Below the pieces are notes generated by a model, which was given only the letters and a program-made list of their open reading frames with translations, was not told the DNA's origin and made no database searches. Shown here piece by piece: positions 1-11,400 of a DNA stretch of 64,000 nt; the first letter of the stretch is position 1, and every line of letters starts with the position of its first letter. A program made the position numbers and the translations under genes. Source of the DNA: Gammaproteobacteria bacterium. Its GTDB lineage: Bacteria > Pseudomonadota > Gammaproteobacteria > UBA6429 > Thiohalophilaceae. The stretch is from positions 124,001 through 188,000 of the forward strand of contig JACQBC010000037.1 of assembly GCA_016194635.1 (NCBI GenBank). Reading direction: 5' to 3'.

Positions 1-480
1 GGGTTTGCTGATCAAACTAGGATCTTTTTCCGCGCGTGAACCCAAGGTGATTAACAAGGTGGCATCGCCACCATCGTCGAGGATCATATTTGGCGTGCCC
101 GCGTCGCTCCATTCAAAAATACGGTGGGTGTAGTCCCAATATTCTTCCAGGGTTTCACCCTTGTAGGCGAAGACCGGTGTGCCACTGGCGGCAATGGCGC
201 TGGCGGCGTGATCCTGGGTTGAATAGATGTTACACGAGGCCCAGCGAACGTCCGCGCCCAAGATTTTTAAGGTTTCGATCAGCACCGCGGTTTGGATCGT
301 CATGTGCAATGATCCGGCGATGCGCGCGCCCTTGAGCGGAAATTTACCGTGGTATTCCTCGCGGATCGCCATCAAACCGGGCATTTCGGTTTCGGCGATT
401 TCGATTTCTTTGCGGCCCCACTTGGCCAGTTGGATATCCGCGACTTTGTAATCGGTGGAAGATTTGACGACAGCATTCAT
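1..480 (-). CDS. ahcY: Adenosylhomocysteinase, N-terminal part (runs off the window)
   Basis: Hydrolyses S-adenosylhomocysteine to adenosine and homocysteine, clearing the product of SAM-dependent methylation. The 160 visible codons begin [16 protein letters not shown] and include the family segments [25 protein letters not shown] and [14 protein letters not shown], which lie in the N-terminal substrate-binding domain. The NAD-binding domain lies beyond the left edge. The start at 480 is preceded by AGGAG about 8 nt upstream. Downstream of metK on the same strand and directly behind an SAH riboswitch, so its product cycle and its regulator match. No disruption is seen in the visible part. Confidence 0.97.
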   Translation of the reverse strand, partial: MNAVVKSSTDYKVADIQLAKWGRKEIEIAETEMPGLMAIREEYHGKFPLKGARIAGSLHMTIQTAVLIETLKILGADVRWASCNIYSTQDHAASAIAASGTPVFAYKGETLEEYWDYTHRIFEWSDAGTPNMILDDGGDATLLITLGSRAEKDPSLISKP

Positions 481-505
481 GGCATCACTCCTATTTGCAT
501 ATGAG

Positions 506-590
506 TGAGCGCCGTTATTACAGATAGAGCATCAAGCTTGAGCCTGACAGAGAGTATCTCTGCTGCAGCGCCCCTCAAGTGATGCTCGTC
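506..590 (-). promoter_or_regulatory. SAH riboswitch upstream of ahcY
   Basis: Read on the minus strand, the leader has an outer stem GAGCATCA...TGATGCTC plus TTGAG/CTCAA, the hallmark segment GGGGCGCTGCAGC, a small hairpin loop, CAGGCTC, and the 3' conserved CGGCGCTCA that forms the pseudoknot in this class. This is the known layout of SAH riboswitches, which turn on ahcY when S-adenosylhomocysteine accumulates. It ends about 25 nt before the ahcY start, close to the ribosome binding site. The assignment is by consensus reading; no covariance model was run. Confidence 0.9.
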
Positions 591-626
591 GAGAAACGAA
601 AGTTTAGCAGCTAACCGCTTGGGTCA

Positions 627-646
627 CCTCTCCCGTGAGGGGAGGG
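627..646. repeat. C/G-rich CCTCTCCC-type hairpin
   Basis: CCTCTCCC, GTGA, GGGGAGGG forms an imperfect stem just past the metK stop. It lacks a following T-run on the minus strand, so it is not a clear intrinsic terminator. Similar C/G-rich hairpins lie at 36983-37003, 62093-62113 and 62973-63006. Confidence 0.45.
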
Positions 647-651
647 ACTGC

Positions 652-1818
652 TTATTTTTTAATACCGGCCGCGTCACGCAAGGCCTCGGCTTTGTCGGTA
701 TGTTCCCAGGTAAAATCCACATCGGAACGGCCAAAATGGCCGTACGCGGCGGTTTTCTTATAAATGGGTCGCAGCAAATCCAACATTTTAACCAGGCCCT
801 TGGGCCGCAGGTCAAAGTGTTTGCGCACCAGCTCGACAATACGTTCATTGGGGAGTTTGCCCGTGCCGAAGGTATCGATGGTAATCGAGGTAGGCTCGGC
901 CACACCAATCGCGTAGGAAATTTGGATTTCACACCGCGCCGCGATCCCGGCGGCGACGATATTTTTGGCCACATACCGTCCGGCATAGGCGGCCGAGCGA
1001 TCCACCTTGGAGGGATCCTTGCCCGAAAAGGCACCGCCGCCGTGACGCGCCATACCGCCATAGCTGTCGACAATGATTTTGCGACCGGTCAAGCCGCAAT
1101 CGCCTACTGGACCACCGATCACAAAGCGTCCGGTGGGGTTAATAAAATACTGGGTGTTTTTGTGTAACCATTCTTTAGGTAATACCGGCAGAATAATCTC
1201 CTCCATCACCGCCTCGGTCAGGGTTTTTTGCGGAATGTCCGGGTTGTGCTGGGTGGACAGCACCACCGCGTCAATCGCCACGGGTTTACCCGCGTCATAG
1301 CGGATGGTGATTTGGCTTTTTGCATCGGGGCGCAGCCACGGCAGGGTAGCGTTTTTGCGGACCTCCGACTGGCGTTTCACCAAGCGGTGGGCATAGGTGA
1401 TCGGGGCCGGCATCAAGACATCGGTTTCGTTGCTGGCATAACCGAACATTAAGCCTTGGTCGCCCGCGCCCTGTTCGTGTTCCTTGGTTTCATCCACCCC
1501 CATGGCGATATCGGCGGATTGTTTGCCGATGGCCGACAGTACCGCGCAGGATTCCCAGTCAAAACCCATGTCAGCGGAGTTATAGCCAATGTCCCGCACC
1601 GTTTGACGTACCACGGCTTCCATATCGACCCAGGCGCTGGTGGTGATTTCACCGGCTACCAGCACCATGCCGGTTTTCACCAGCGACTCACACGCCACCC
1701 GGGCCTGTTTATCCTGCGCCAGGATCGCGTCCAGCACGGCATCGGAGATTTGATCACAGACCTTGTCGGGATGACCTTCGGACACGGATTCCGAGGTAAA
1801 AAGAAATTGTTCAGCCAT
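652..1818 (-). CDS. metK: S-adenosylmethionine synthetase
   Basis: Makes S-adenosylmethionine from methionine and ATP in the cytoplasm. The 388-residue length is normal for bacterial MetK. Visible signatures are [17 protein letters not shown] at the N-terminus (ATP/methionine site), [12 protein letters not shown] near residue 117, and [16 protein letters not shown] near residue 260 (phosphate-binding loop). The start at 1818 is preceded by GAGGAAG. The gene is followed on the same strand by the SAH riboswitch and ahcY, placing SAM synthesis and SAH removal together. No SAM riboswitch was recognised in the 190 bp upstream. Confidence 0.98.
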   Translation of the reverse strand: MAEQFLFTSESVSEGHPDKVCDQISDAVLDAILAQDKQARVACESLVKTGMVLVAGEITTSAWVDMEAVVRQTVRDIGYNSADMGFDWESCAVLSAIGKQSADIAMGVDETKEHEQGAGDQGLMFGYASNETDVLMPAPITYAHRLVKRQSEVRKNATLPWLRPDAKSQITIRYDAGKPVAIDAVVLSTQHNPDIPQKTLTEAVMEEIILPVLPKEWLHKNTQYFINPTGRFVIGGPVGDCGLTGRKIIVDSYGGMARHGGGAFSGKDPSKVDRSAAYAGRYVAKNIVAAGIAARCEIQISYAIGVAEPTSITIDTFGTGKLPNERIVELVRKHFDLRPKGLVKMLDLLRPIYKKTAAYGHFGRSDVDFTWEHTDKAEALRDAAGIKK

Positions 1819-1933
1819 CGAGCTTCCTCATGAATTTAAGGCGCGAGTGTAACGATTTCGGCCGGTGCTGAACAGTCTTTAATTCTCCCCAAACGCGGTT
1901 CCAAACAGATTTAGCGCAAACACCCAAACCCCT

Positions 1934-1949
1934 TGCCTGTGTGCAGGCA
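1934..1949. terminator. Short hairpin between lipoprotein gene and metK
   Basis: TGCCTG, TGTG, CAGGCA forms a 6-bp stem that extends to about 9 bp with the flanking CCC/GGG. It lies 60 nt past the stop of the repeat lipoprotein and upstream of metK. No strong T-run follows, so a terminator role is only possible. Confidence 0.3.
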
Positions 1950-2010
1950 GGGATGAGGGGGCTTGCTCAACTCTGTATTTCAAAACCAGTAGCGGGTATC
2001 GATCCCAGAA

Positions 2011-3168
2011 CTAATAGTAGGGGCTGAATTCTATATATGCTGAACGGATATCATCAGGGGTAAACCAGCGACCGTCGGCACCAGGATTAGAATAGGAAAT
2101 GTATTGGCGGCGCAAGCCAGTCGCATCTTGGATATAATCCGCATAGGTTTCGACAACATCGTCTCCCGTAAACCATAGTGTGTCTGGTCCCGCAGCGTTG
2201 TAGGTGATTGAACGGGCGGAATTATTGGATGAATCCTGGCTGTACGAATTATAGGTTTGTATACCGTCGTCAGGCGTAAACCAACTACCATCCAACCCCG
2301 TGCTGTTATAAGTTATGAGCAGTGTGAGGTTGCCGTTCGTGTCACGTCGTGTGACATAATAGCTTGAAATGCCATCATCGGAATCAAACCAAACACCATT
2401 AGGACCAGGGTTGGTATAGTTTACAGAACGGACCAGCATTCCGTTAACGTCATAGATAACCCCAGTGTATTGTAAGACCACATCGTCTGCCGTAAACCAG
2501 AGGCCATCGGGGCCTGCACCGCTATACTGGGCCCAACGTACTTGACGTCCATTTCCATCGTAAGTCGACGCGATGTAGCTTATTACCACATCGTCCGCGT
2601 TGAACCAGATTCCATCAGGGCCTGCGCTACTATAGGAGGCGTTGCGTATAGAAGTGCCATTCCCGTTATACGTGGTTTCTGCGTAATTTTGAATCACATC
2701 ATCTGCTGAGAACCAAACACCATCGGTGCCCGCGCCGATGTAATAAATATGGCGAATCACATTACCTTTTGCATCGTAAATAGTTTCGTCATAGCCTGTT
2801 ACCTGATCGTCAGCGGTGAACCATTTTCCATCCATCCCGGCCCCGTTGAACGACACGTTACGCTGGATCTTCCCATTGGCGGTATCACTGAAGTCTTGGT
2901 AGAACCCAATCACATCATCGTCCGTAAACCAAGTGCCATCGGCTCCGGGGCTGATGTACGCGATCATACGCACCATCTTACCGGTAGCGTCATTGATATA
3001 ACGGGTATATAGGCTGACATCACCGTTGATTTTGTAGTTAACGGACAATGTCTCGGCCGACCCCTGAGGGGTCGGCTGACTGCTTCCCCCACTCCCGCCC
3101 CCACAACTCATTAAAAGCAGCGTGAACACGGGTCCACCCAAACGCCAAATTTTCCATGGTATTTTCAT
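2011..3168 (-). CDS. Lipoprotein built of nine GxDGxWFxxDD repeats
   Basis: Function not recognised. The protein has a basic N-terminus, a short hydrophobic stretch and a lipobox LLMSC followed by a glycine/serine linker, so it is probably a lipid-anchored envelope protein. The rest is nine tandem repeats of about 38 residues, each centred on a motif such as GADGTWFTDDD, GPDGIWFNADD or GADGRWFTPDD, followed by a Y-rich strand with a 'YDxxGxxxR' pattern. The acidic clusters suggest calcium or another divalent ion, by analogy with other Asp-rich repeats; that is inference. The repeats have diverged in sequence but keep their spacing. The start at 3168 is supported by GGGGAAAA upstream and by the signal peptide. 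Confidence 0.8.
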   Translation of the reverse strand: MKIPWKIWRLGGPVFTLLLMSCGGGSGGSSQPTPQGSAETLSVNYKINGDVSLYTRYINDATGKMVRMIAYISPGADGTWFTDDDVIGFYQDFSDTANGKIQRNVSFNGAGMDGKWFTADDQVTGYDETIYDAKGNVIRHIYYIGAGTDGVWFSADDVIQNYAETTYNGNGTSIRNASYSSAGPDGIWFNADDVVISYIASTYDGNGRQVRWAQYSGAGPDGLWFTADDVVLQYTGVIYDVNGMLVRSVNYTNPGPNGVWFDSDDGISSYYVTRRDTNGNLTLLITYNSTGLDGSWFTPDDGIQTYNSYSQDSSNNSARSITYNAAGPDTLWFTGDDVVETYADYIQDATGLRRQYISYSNPGADGRWFTPDDIRSAYIEFSPYY

Positions 3169-3593
3169 ACGTTTTCCCCATTCCTAAGGTCATAAGGCGT
3201 TATTGAGATCCAAACTGGATGAAGATACCCGATATTCAAATAGGCGTATCACGCCAAAATTGCTGGGGATCTCACATATTTTGTAATTGTTGTTTTCTGG
3301 AATTACCGCTTTATGGCCGCAGGAGTGAGGCGGGTAACGCATGGATATGATCGTGGGTGACAGGGATGTCGCCGCCGAGCTACAGGGACGTATTTATGCG
3401 TGTCATATCCATGCGTTACCCGCCTCACTCCTGCAACTAACGTCCAACCCCTGCGTTATCTCGCGCAAGGCACTGCAGGTGCTTACCCGTTTGGAGCGAT
3501 GAGTCATACCAAGACCCCACTTTATCCTGGCATCGTGCCCGCGGAATGGGGATAATTGGCAGTCTATTCTCGCCACGCTCAAAGGAGAATCCC
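3169..3593. other. Gene-free stretch holding foldback element A
   Basis: Lies between the divergent lipoprotein and thioredoxin-fold genes. The only strong structure is the foldback element at 3319-3434. The AT-rich part at 3225-3315 probably holds the lipoprotein promoter, but no clear -35/-10 pair could be assigned. Confidence 0.6.
3319..3434 (+). repeat. Foldback element, copy A (32-bp perfect arms, 52-nt core)
   Basis: Left arm 3319-3350 and right arm 3403-3434 are perfect reverse complements over 32 bp (left arm begins GCAGGAGTGAGGCGGG). The core, 3351-3402, aligns without gaps to the cores of copies C, D and E: AGGGAT, then GAG at core positions 26-28, TACAGGGA at 31-38 and GTATT at 40-44. 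The arms share no sequence with the arms of the other copies. No target-site duplication is visible. Confidence 0.9.
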
Positions 3594-4154
3594 ATGGTAC
3601 GCATGGAAACCCCGCTGTGTGATTTTGACCGGCCCGCCATCGAGTTTGCTCTGCCCGGTGTGGATGGCAAAACCTGGACCCTGAAGGAATGTGCCGGGCC
3701 GAAGGGTTTACTGGTGATGTTTATCTGTAATCACTGCCCGTATGTACAAGCGGTACGCGATCGGATCCTGCGCGATGTTACGGAATTGTCCAGCCACGGT
3801 ATCAAATCGGTGGCGATCAGCGCCAATGACGCCTCCCATTACCCCGAGGATTCGTTCGACAACATGAAAAAACTGGCCAAGGAATTGAAATGGCCGTTCC
3901 CTTATTTATACGATGAAAGCCAGCAGGTGGCGCGCGCCTACGGCGCGGTCTGCACGCCGGATTTTTTTGGGTATAACGGTAAGTTGCAGTTGCAGTACCG
4001 TGGCCGACTGGATGAAAGCCGCAAACAAACCGCCGCCCCCAGCGCTCGCCGCGACTTGTTTGAGGCCATGCTGCAGGTGGCAAAGACGGGAAACGGACCG
4101 AAGGATCAGATACCCAGCATGGGTTGTTCGATTAAATGGAAAGGGCAACCCTAG
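3594..4154 (+). CDS. Thioredoxin-fold (AhpC/redoxin-like) protein
   Basis: A 186-residue cytoplasmic protein with a redoxin-like fold. FALPGVDGKTWTLKE resembles the N-terminal strand-turn of the AhpC/TSA family, and FICNHCPYV holds a CxxC redox pair near residue 45. The later strand VAISANDASHYPEDS and the C-terminal C-S-I-K-W segment are typical of a subgroup usually annotated only as 'thioredoxin family protein'. No signal peptide. The start at 3594 was chosen because AAAGGAG lies 8 nt upstream; an in-frame ATG 48 nt earlier lacks this. Substrate unknown. Confidence 0.85.
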   Translation: MVRMETPLCDFDRPAIEFALPGVDGKTWTLKECAGPKGLLVMFICNHCPYVQAVRDRILRDVTELSSHGIKSVAISANDASHYPEDSFDNMKKLAKELKWPFPYLYDESQQVARAYGAVCTPDFFGYNGKLQLQYRGRLDESRKQTAAPSARRDLFEAMLQVAKTGNGPKDQIPSMGCSIKWKGQP

Positions 4155-4159
4155 CCCAC

Positions 4160-4177
4160 AGGGTTACCGTTAACCCT
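4160..4177 (+). terminator. Possible weak terminator after thioredoxin-fold gene
   Basis: AGGGTTA, CCGT, TAACCCT forms a 7-bp stem 6 nt past the stop codon, followed by TTGTATTG, a poor T-tract. The remaining bases up to the transketolase start at 4432 contain no gene that I can support and presumably hold the operon promoter. Confidence 0.35.
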
Positions 4178-4431
4178 TTGTATTGAATGATAAATCCAAT
4201 TTATCTAGCCGAACCGGGCCGCTGTCAAGCCCCGCCCGTCGGTATTGCCCCCGTGGGGCAAATAATGGGAGAATCGCCCGCTCTTTTTAAAGGCAGGGGC
4301 ACACCGACTCTGCTCTTCCGCGGTTGGCCTAGGAGCTAGTTACCGGTAAACCGTTGGGATTCACGGCGATCCAGATGATACCGCGCGACGGACGCGGACG
4401 AATTCATTTTTTCAACTTTGAGGCAGGTACG

Positions 4432-6465
4432 ATGAGTATTGAGACAGCAAGCAAGACCCCGAACAGTAGCCAACTGTCACGCCGCGAACTGGCCAACGCC
4501 ATTCGAGCCCTGGCGATGGACGCGGTACAAAAGGCTACCTGTGGCCACCCCGGCGCGCCGATGGGCATGGCGGACATTGCCGAGGTAGTGTGGAACGATT
4601 ATTTGCGCCACAACCCCGCCAATCCCAAGTGGCCGGATCGTGATCGGTTTGTGTTATCCAACGGCCACGGCTCCATGCTTATTTATTCTTTATTGCACCT
4701 GAGCGGTTATGCGCTGCCGATGGACGAATTGAAAAATTTTCGCCAGCTGCATTCCAAAACCCCCGGTCACCCCGAATACGGCTACGCCCCCGGTATCGAA
4801 ACCACCACCGGCCCGCTGGGCCAAGGGCTCACCAATGCCGTGGGTATGGCGATCGCCGAGAAAATGCTCGCGGCCCAGTTTAACCGCCCCGGTCACGAAA
4901 TCGTTGATCACTACACCTATGTGTTCTTGGGCGACGGTTGTTTAATGGAAGGGATCTCGCACGAGGCCTGTTCCTACGCCGGTACCTTGGGGCTGGGCAA
5001 GTTGATTGCGTTTTATGACGACAACGGTATCTCCATTGACGGTGAAGTCCACGGCTGGTTTACCGATAACACCCCCAAACGCTTTGAAGCCTATGGCTGG
5101 CATGTGATCCCAGCGGTAGACGGCCACAACGCCGAAGCGGTACGCAAGGCGGTCGAACAAGCGCGCGCCGAAAAGAATAAACCGACCCTGATTTGTTGCA
5201 AGACGGTGATCGGTTTTGGCTCGCCCAACAAGGCCGGCAAAGAAGAAGCCCACGGCGCCGCATTAGGAGTGGAAGAAGTCGCCTTAACCCGCAAACAGTT
5301 GGGTTGGAACTACGAACCGTTTGTGATCCCAACCGAGATTTATGCCGCATGGAATGCCAAGGACAAGGGCAGTAAATTAGAAAACGAATGGAACAAGAAA
5401 TTCGATGCGTATAAGAAAGCCCACCCGGCGCTGGCGGCGGAATTTACCCGGCGCTTGGCCGGAGAATTTCCCAAAGACTGGAATGCCAAGGCTGATCAGG
5501 CGCTTGCCAACGCGGTCAGCAATAATAAAAAAATGGCGACCCGCAAGGCGTCGCAAGCCGCGATCAATGAATATGTGGCGATCCTGCCGGAAATGATTGG
5601 CGGTTCGGCGGATTTAACCGGATCGAACAACACCAACGCCAAAGGTGTTACGCCGTTTGGTGCAAAAAATCCCACCGGTAACTATTTACATTACGGAGTG
5701 CGTGAATTCGGCATGACCGCCATGATGAACGGCATGGCCCTGCACGGCGGCCTGATCCCCTTCGGCGGTACCTTCTTGGTGTTCTCTGATTACGCACGCA
5801 ACGCCGTGCGCATGTCGGCCATCATGAAACAACGCGTGATCAACGTGTACACCCACGACTCCATTGGTCTGGGGGAAGACGGTCCGACCCACCAACCGAT
5901 CGAACACATCGCCACCTTGCGCATGATCCCAAACATGTCGTTGTGGCGTCCCTGTGATTTGGTGGAGACCACGGTGGCCTGGCGCATGGCGCTGGAACGC
6001 AAAGACGGACCGACCAATTTAATTTTGTCGCGCCAAGACTTGGAACCGCAAACCCGTAGCGCGCAACAGGTCAAAGACATTAGCAAGGGCGGTTACATTT
6101 TAAAAGACAGCAGCGGTAGCCCCGATGCCATTATCATCGCCACCGGTTCGGAAGTTGGCTTGGCCATGGGCGCTGCCAAGGAATTGGAGGCTAAAGGTAA
6201 AAAGATCCGCGTGGTTTCCATGCCCAGCACCGATGTGTTTGATAAACAAGACGCGGCGTATAAAGAATCGGTATTACCCAAGGCCGTCAGCAAACGTATC
6301 GCGGTGGAGGCTGGGGTCACCGATTACTGGTTGAAGTACGTTGGCCTAAACGGCAAGGTGGTTGGGATCAATCGTTTTGGCGAATCCGCGCCTATATCCG
6401 CATTGTTCAAAGAATTTGGGTTTACCGTGGACAATGTGGTTAAAACCGTTGAAGCGGTTTTGTAA
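4432..6465 (+). CDS. tkt: Transketolase
   Basis: Thiamine-diphosphate enzyme moving two-carbon units between sugar phosphates; in an autotroph it serves the regenerative phase of the Calvin cycle. The 677-residue protein shows the N-terminal [20 protein letters not shown], the TPP/metal motif [13 protein letters not shown] near residue 166, and the pyrimidine-domain segments [11 protein letters not shown] and [15 protein letters not shown]. The start at 4432 (MSIETASK) was chosen over an ATG 78 nt upstream because the upstream extension is not family-like and GAGGCAGG precedes 4432. First gene of a five-gene operon; gap follows after 39 nt. Confidence 0.97.
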   Translation: MSIETASKTPNSSQLSRRELANAIRALAMDAVQKATCGHPGAPMGMADIAEVVWNDYLRHNPANPKWPDRDRFVLSNGHGSMLIYSLLHLSGYALPMDELKNFRQLHSKTPGHPEYGYAPGIETTTGPLGQGLTNAVGMAIAEKMLAAQFNRPGHEIVDHYTYVFLGDGCLMEGISHEACSYAGTLGLGKLIAFYDDNGISIDGEVHGWFTDNTPKRFEAYGWHVIPAVDGHNAEAVRKAVEQARAEKNKPTLICCKTVIGFGSPNKAGKEEAHGAALGVEEVALTRKQLGWNYEPFVIPTEIYAAWNAKDKGSKLENEWNKKFDAYKKAHPALAAEFTRRLAGEFPKDWNAKADQALANAVSNNKKMATRKASQAAINEYVAILPEMIGGSADLTGSNNTNAKGVTPFGAKNPTGNYLHYGVREFGMTAMMNGMALHGGLIPFGGTFLVFSDYARNAVRMSAIMKQRVINVYTHDSIGLGEDGPTHQPIEHIATLRMIPNMSLWRPCDLVETTVAWRMALERKDGPTNLILSRQDLEPQTRSAQQVKDISKGGYILKDSSGSPDAIIIATGSEVGLAMGAAKELEAKGKKIRVVSMPSTDVFDKQDAAYKESVLPKAVSKRIAVEAGVTDYWLKYVGLNGKVVGINRFGESAPISALFKEFGFTVDNVVKTVEAVL

Positions 6466-6486
6466 CAATTTAATATTAAACACTAG

Positions 6487-7503
<1,017 letters not shown>

Positions 7504-7519
7504 AACGGAGAACCCTTGC

Positions 7520-8701
7520 ATGTCGTTTAAGCGCCTGAGCGATCAGGATCTCAAAGGAAAACGGGTTTTGATCCGTGCCGACCTCAACGTGCCGGTAAAA
7601 GACGCTAAGGTCACCTCCGACGCGCGGATCAGCGCGTCGATGGCCACGTTTCAGCATTGCATCAAGGCCGGCGCCCGGGTCATGGTGATGTCGCACTTGG
7701 GCCGTCCCGAAGAAGGCGTGTATTCCGAAGAAAACTCCTTAAAGCCGGTCGCCGATGAGCTGGGTAAAAAACTCGGCAAACCGGTGCGCCTGATCAAGGA
7801 TTGGGTCAAGGGCGGTTTTGAGTTGGCCGCGGGTGAGCTGGTCTTGCTGGAAAACTGCCGGTTTAATAAGGGCGAGAAAAAGAATCACGATGACCTGGCC
7901 AAACAGTACGCGGCGTTGTGCGATGTGTTTGTGATGGATGCGTTTGGTACCGCGCACCGCGCGGAAGCCTCGACGCATGGGGTGGCCAAATACGCCAAGA
8001 TCGCCTGCGCGGGTATTCTGCTGACCGAAGAATTGGATGCCTTGGACAAGGCCCTGGCCAATCCCAGGCGGCCGATGGTGGCGATTGTCGGCGGATCCAA
8101 GGTCTCGACCAAATTAACCGTGCTGGAGTCGCTCGCGGATAAAGTCGATCAACTGGTCGTGGGCGGTGGTATCGCTAATACCTTTTTAGCCGCGGCGGGC
8201 AAGAAGATCGGTAAATCCTTGGCTGAAGCCGATTTGATCAGCACGGCCAAGGGGCTTACTGAAAAAATGCAGAAACGCGGCGCCAAGATCCCCATCGCCG
8301 TGGATGTGGTGGTGGGCAAAAAGTTTGATGCCAGTGAACCGGCGGTATTAAAAGACGCCGGAAGTGTTGCCGACGACGATATGATTTTTGATATCGGACC
8401 CAAGAGCGCGCAGGAATTAGCCGACATCATCATGCGGGCGGGGACGGTTGTGTGGAATGGCCCGGTCGGTGTGTTTGAGTTTGATCAATTCGGTGCGGGT
8501 ACCAAAAAGATCGCCGATGCGATTGCGACCACCAAAGCATTTACTCTGGCGGGTGGCGGTGACACGATTGCCGCGATCCAAAAATATAATATCTATGACA
8601 AAGTGTCCTATATCTCCACCGCCGGTGGCGCCTTCTTGGAATATTTGGAAGGCAAGGTATTACCGGCAGTGGCCATCCTAGAAGAGAGGGCTAAAAAGTA
8701 A
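7520..8701 (+). CDS. pgk: Phosphoglycerate kinase
   Basis: Transfers phosphate between 3-phosphoglycerate/ATP and 1,3-bisphosphoglycerate; the ATP-consuming step after RuBisCO in the Calvin cycle. The 393-residue protein has the N-domain signature [35 protein letters not shown], and the C-domain nucleotide segments [10 protein letters not shown] and [12 protein letters not shown] with the terminal GGGDTIAA loop. The start at 7520 (MSFKRLSD) follows GGAGAACCCTTGC; a longer frame extending into gap is not family-like. Third gene of the operon. Confidence 0.98.
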   Translation: MSFKRLSDQDLKGKRVLIRADLNVPVKDAKVTSDARISASMATFQHCIKAGARVMVMSHLGRPEEGVYSEENSLKPVADELGKKLGKPVRLIKDWVKGGFELAAGELVLLENCRFNKGEKKNHDDLAKQYAALCDVFVMDAFGTAHRAEASTHGVAKYAKIACAGILLTEELDALDKALANPRRPMVAIVGGSKVSTKLTVLESLADKVDQLVVGGGIANTFLAAAGKKIGKSLAEADLISTAKGLTEKMQKRGAKIPIAVDVVVGKKFDASEPAVLKDAGSVADDDMIFDIGPKSAQELADIIMRAGTVVWNGPVGVFEFDQFGAGTKKIADAIATTKAFTLAGGGDTIAAIQKYNIYDKVSYISTAGGAFLEYLEGKVLPAVAILEERAKK

Positions 8702-8759
8702 CGAGTCTTAAGTGGGCTAGACACCGCTGGTTAGCCGCTTAGTACTCGCCACGTAATTT

Positions 8760-10220
8760 ATGTTACGACGTACAAAAATTATCGCCACCATGGGTCCGTC
8801 CACGGACGATCCGAAAATGCTCGACAAGGTGATTGAAGCCGGGGTTGATGTAGTGCGGATTAATTTTTCCCACGCCAACGAACAAGAACACATCGACCGG
8901 GTGGAGCGGATCCGCAACCGCACCCGCGCCCACGGCCGTCAGGTCGGGGTACTCGCCGATTTACAAGGCCCCAAGATCCGCATTGAACGTTTCACCGGCG
9001 GTAAGGTTGTGCTGGAGGAAGGGGAAAATTTTGTCCTGGACATTAATTACGATATCAAATGCGGTAACAAGGAACGGGTGGGTGTCAGCTACAAACAATT
9101 GCCCCAAGATGTTAAACGCGGCGATACCTTATTACTCGACGACGGGCGCATCGTCTTGTGGGTTAATGAAGTCAATACCACCGAGGTGAATTGCCGGGTG
9201 GTGATCGGCGGTGAATTATCGGATCGCAAAGGCATTAACCGTCAGGGCGGTGGGCTCACCGCGCCGGCCTTAACCGACAAGGATCGGGCCGATATTATCA
9301 CCGCCGCCAAGATGCAGGCCGATTATGTCGCGGTGTCGTTCGTGCGCAATGCCGCCGACGTTAACGAGGCCCGGCAGTTGCTCCGCGAGGCCGGCGGTCA
9401 TGGCGGTATCATCGCCAAGATCGAACGCGCCGAAGCGCTCAATAATATCGAAGCGATCATCGAGGCCGCGGATGTGATCATGATCGCGCGCGGTGACCTG
9501 GGGGTGGAGATCGGCGATGCCGCCTTACCGCCGGTGCAAAAACGCCTGATCCGTGCCGCGCGCACCCTCAATCGTGTGGTGATCACCGCCACCCAAATGA
9601 TGGAGTCGATGATCTTAAATCAATTACCGACGCGCGCTGAAGTCTTTGATGTGGCCAACGCGGTGCTCGATGGTACCGACGCGGTGATGTTGTCGGCCGA
9701 AACCGCCACCGGTAAATACCCTGACAAGGCCATCGCCGCCATGGATCGGATTTGTCGTGAAGCGGAAAAACAACGCGAAGTAACCCATTCGGACCACCGT
9801 ATCGACAGTACCTTTAAACGGATCGACGAGGCCATCGCCATGGCCACGATGTATACCGCCAACCATTTGCACGTCAAGGCCATTGCAGCGCTGACCGAGT
9901 CCGGATCGACGACCTTGTGGATGTCGCGGATCAGCTCCGGTATCCCTATTTACGCCTTGACGGGCCATGTCGAGACGCGTAGAAAAGTTACTATATACCG
10001 GGGAGTTTACCCGATTAGCTTTGAGCTGAGTACCACCAATCATGCTGAGGTAAATCGTGAAGCGGTGGATGAATTACTCCGTCGCGGCGCGGTGCGTGAA
10101 GGCGACCTGGTCATTATCACCAAGGGTGATCTGATGGGGGTCTTAGGAGGTACCAACGGTATGAAAATTGTGCGAGTCGGTGAGTTGGGGCCGGTTTTAA
10201 ACCCAGCTAATTCGCAATAG
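8760..10220 (+). CDS. pyk: Pyruvate kinase
   Basis: Converts phosphoenolpyruvate and ADP to pyruvate and ATP. The 486 residues carry TKIIATMGPSTDD, RINFSHAN, DLQGPKIRIERF, the metal/active-site helix IIAKIERAEALNNI, MIARGDLGVEIG and TATQMMESMI, with a C-terminal regulatory domain ending in ITKGDLMGVLGGTNG. Fourth gene of the operon, 58 nt after pgk; no strong Shine-Dalgarno sequence is seen before the ATG. A catabolic kinase between Calvin-cycle genes implies that the operon also feeds fixed carbon towards pyruvate. Confidence 0.97.
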   Translation: MLRRTKIIATMGPSTDDPKMLDKVIEAGVDVVRINFSHANEQEHIDRVERIRNRTRAHGRQVGVLADLQGPKIRIERFTGGKVVLEEGENFVLDINYDIKCGNKERVGVSYKQLPQDVKRGDTLLLDDGRIVLWVNEVNTTEVNCRVVIGGELSDRKGINRQGGGLTAPALTDKDRADIITAAKMQADYVAVSFVRNAADVNEARQLLREAGGHGGIIAKIERAEALNNIEAIIEAADVIMIARGDLGVEIGDAALPPVQKRLIRAARTLNRVVITATQMMESMILNQLPTRAEVFDVANAVLDGTDAVMLSAETATGKYPDKAIAAMDRICREAEKQREVTHSDHRIDSTFKRIDEAIAMATMYTANHLHVKAIAALTESGSTTLWMSRISSGIPIYALTGHVETRRKVTIYRGVYPISFELSTTNHAEVNREAVDELLRRGAVREGDLVIITKGDLMGVLGGTNGMKIVRVGELGPVLNPANSQ

Positions 10221-10271
10221 TAGCGTAATATATTTAGCACCATAAACTTGAAAACTTAAAGGAGGTCCCTC

Positions 10272-11345
10272 ATGGCCATGATTAGCTTACGTCAATTGCT
10301 CGACCATGCCGCAGAACACGGTTATGGCATGCCGGCATTCAATGTCAACAATATGGAACAGGTGCATGCCATCATGCAGGCCGCCACCGCAGTGGACAGC
10401 CCGGTGATCCTGCAGGCATCCGCCGGTGCCCGTTCCTACGCCGGCGAACCGTATTTACGCCACTTGATCGTCGCATCAGTTGAACAGTATCCGAATATTC
10501 CCATCTGCATGCACCAAGACCACGGTGCTTCTCCCGGCGTATGTTTCCGCTCGATTCAATCCGGTTTCACTTCGGTGATGATGGACGGTTCCTTAATGGA
10601 AGATATGAAAACCCCGGCATCGTACGAATACAATGTCGACGTTACCCGCCGCGTGGTGGAACTAGCCCATTCTTGCGGTGTGTCGGTCGAAGGTGAGCTG
10701 GGTTGCTTAGGATCGCTGGAAACCGGTATGGCCGGTGAAGAAGACGGCGGTGGCGCCGAAGGTAAATTAGATCACTCGCAATTGCTGACCGATCCCGAAC
10801 AAGCGGCCGATTTTGTCGCCAAGACCGGGGTGGATGCCTTAGCGATTGCCATCGGTACTTCGCACGGTGCGTATAAATTCACCCGCCCGCCCACCGGAGA
10901 CATTTTAGCTATCAAACGGATCAAGGAGATCCATGCCCGCATCCCCAATACGCACCTGGTGATGCACGGTTCGTCCTCCGTACCGCAGGAATGGTTGCAG
11001 ATCATCAACAGCTTTGGCGGCGACATGGGGCAAACCTACGGTGTACCGGTCAAGGAGATCCAAGAAGGCATCAAACACGGGGTACGCAAGATCAATATCG
11101 ATACCGACCTGCGTATGGCCTCTACCGGCGCGGTACGTAAATTCCTCGCTGAAAACAAAAAAGAATTCGATCCACGCAAATGGCTCAAGGCATCGACCAA
11201 GGGCATGATGGAAATTTGCAAGGCACGGTTTGAAGCCTTTGGTTGTGCGGGTCAAGCCTCTAAACTCAAGGCGATTGGTCTGGAAGCGATGACCAAGCGC
11301 TATGCCTCGGGGGAATTAAACCAAAAGGTCACCAAAGCCGCATGA
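10272..11345 (+). CDS. fba: Class II fructose-bisphosphate aldolase, Calvin-cycle subtype
   Basis: Zinc-dependent aldolase joining dihydroxyacetone phosphate to glyceraldehyde-3-phosphate, and in the Calvin cycle probably also to erythrose-4-phosphate. The 357-residue protein shows [13 protein letters not shown], the zinc ligand region [30 protein letters not shown] and the second metal segment HGSSSVPQ. Length and motifs fit the CbbA-type subgroup. A strong AAAGGAGG lies before the ATG. Last gene of the operon, followed 28 nt later by an intrinsic terminator. Confidence 0.97.
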   Translation: MAMISLRQLLDHAAEHGYGMPAFNVNNMEQVHAIMQAATAVDSPVILQASAGARSYAGEPYLRHLIVASVEQYPNIPICMHQDHGASPGVCFRSIQSGFTSVMMDGSLMEDMKTPASYEYNVDVTRRVVELAHSCGVSVEGELGCLGSLETGMAGEEDGGGAEGKLDHSQLLTDPEQAADFVAKTGVDALAIAIGTSHGAYKFTRPPTGDILAIKRIKEIHARIPNTHLVMHGSSSVPQEWLQIINSFGGDMGQTYGVPVKEIQEGIKHGVRKINIDTDLRMASTGAVRKFLAENKKEFDPRKWLKASTKGMMEICKARFEAFGCAGQASKLKAIGLEAMTKRYASGELNQKVTKAA

Positions 11346-11373
11346 TCCAGCGGTTTTAAGCCAACTGTAATCA

Positions 11374-11400
11374 ACGGGGCCTTTGGCCCCGTTTTGTTTT
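11374..11400 (+). terminator. Intrinsic terminator of the tkt-fba operon
   Basis: Perfect 8-bp stem ACGGGGCC / GGCCCCGT with a TTT loop, followed by TTTGTTTT. Located 28 nt after the fba stop codon. Confidence 0.93.

Noticed and set aside
1819-2010. SAM riboswitch before metK
   Set aside because: Apart from a short hairpin, no conserved SAM-I, SAM-II or related core could be found.
3319-3434. Foldback elements as intrinsic terminators
   Set aside because: None is followed by a T-run, their positions relative to genes are inconsistent (upstream, downstream and inside genes), and their 52-nt cores are conserved, which terminators do not need.
4354-4431. Upstream start for transketolase adding 26 residues
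   Set aside because: The extra residues are not family-like and the ATG at 4432 has a better ribosome-binding site.
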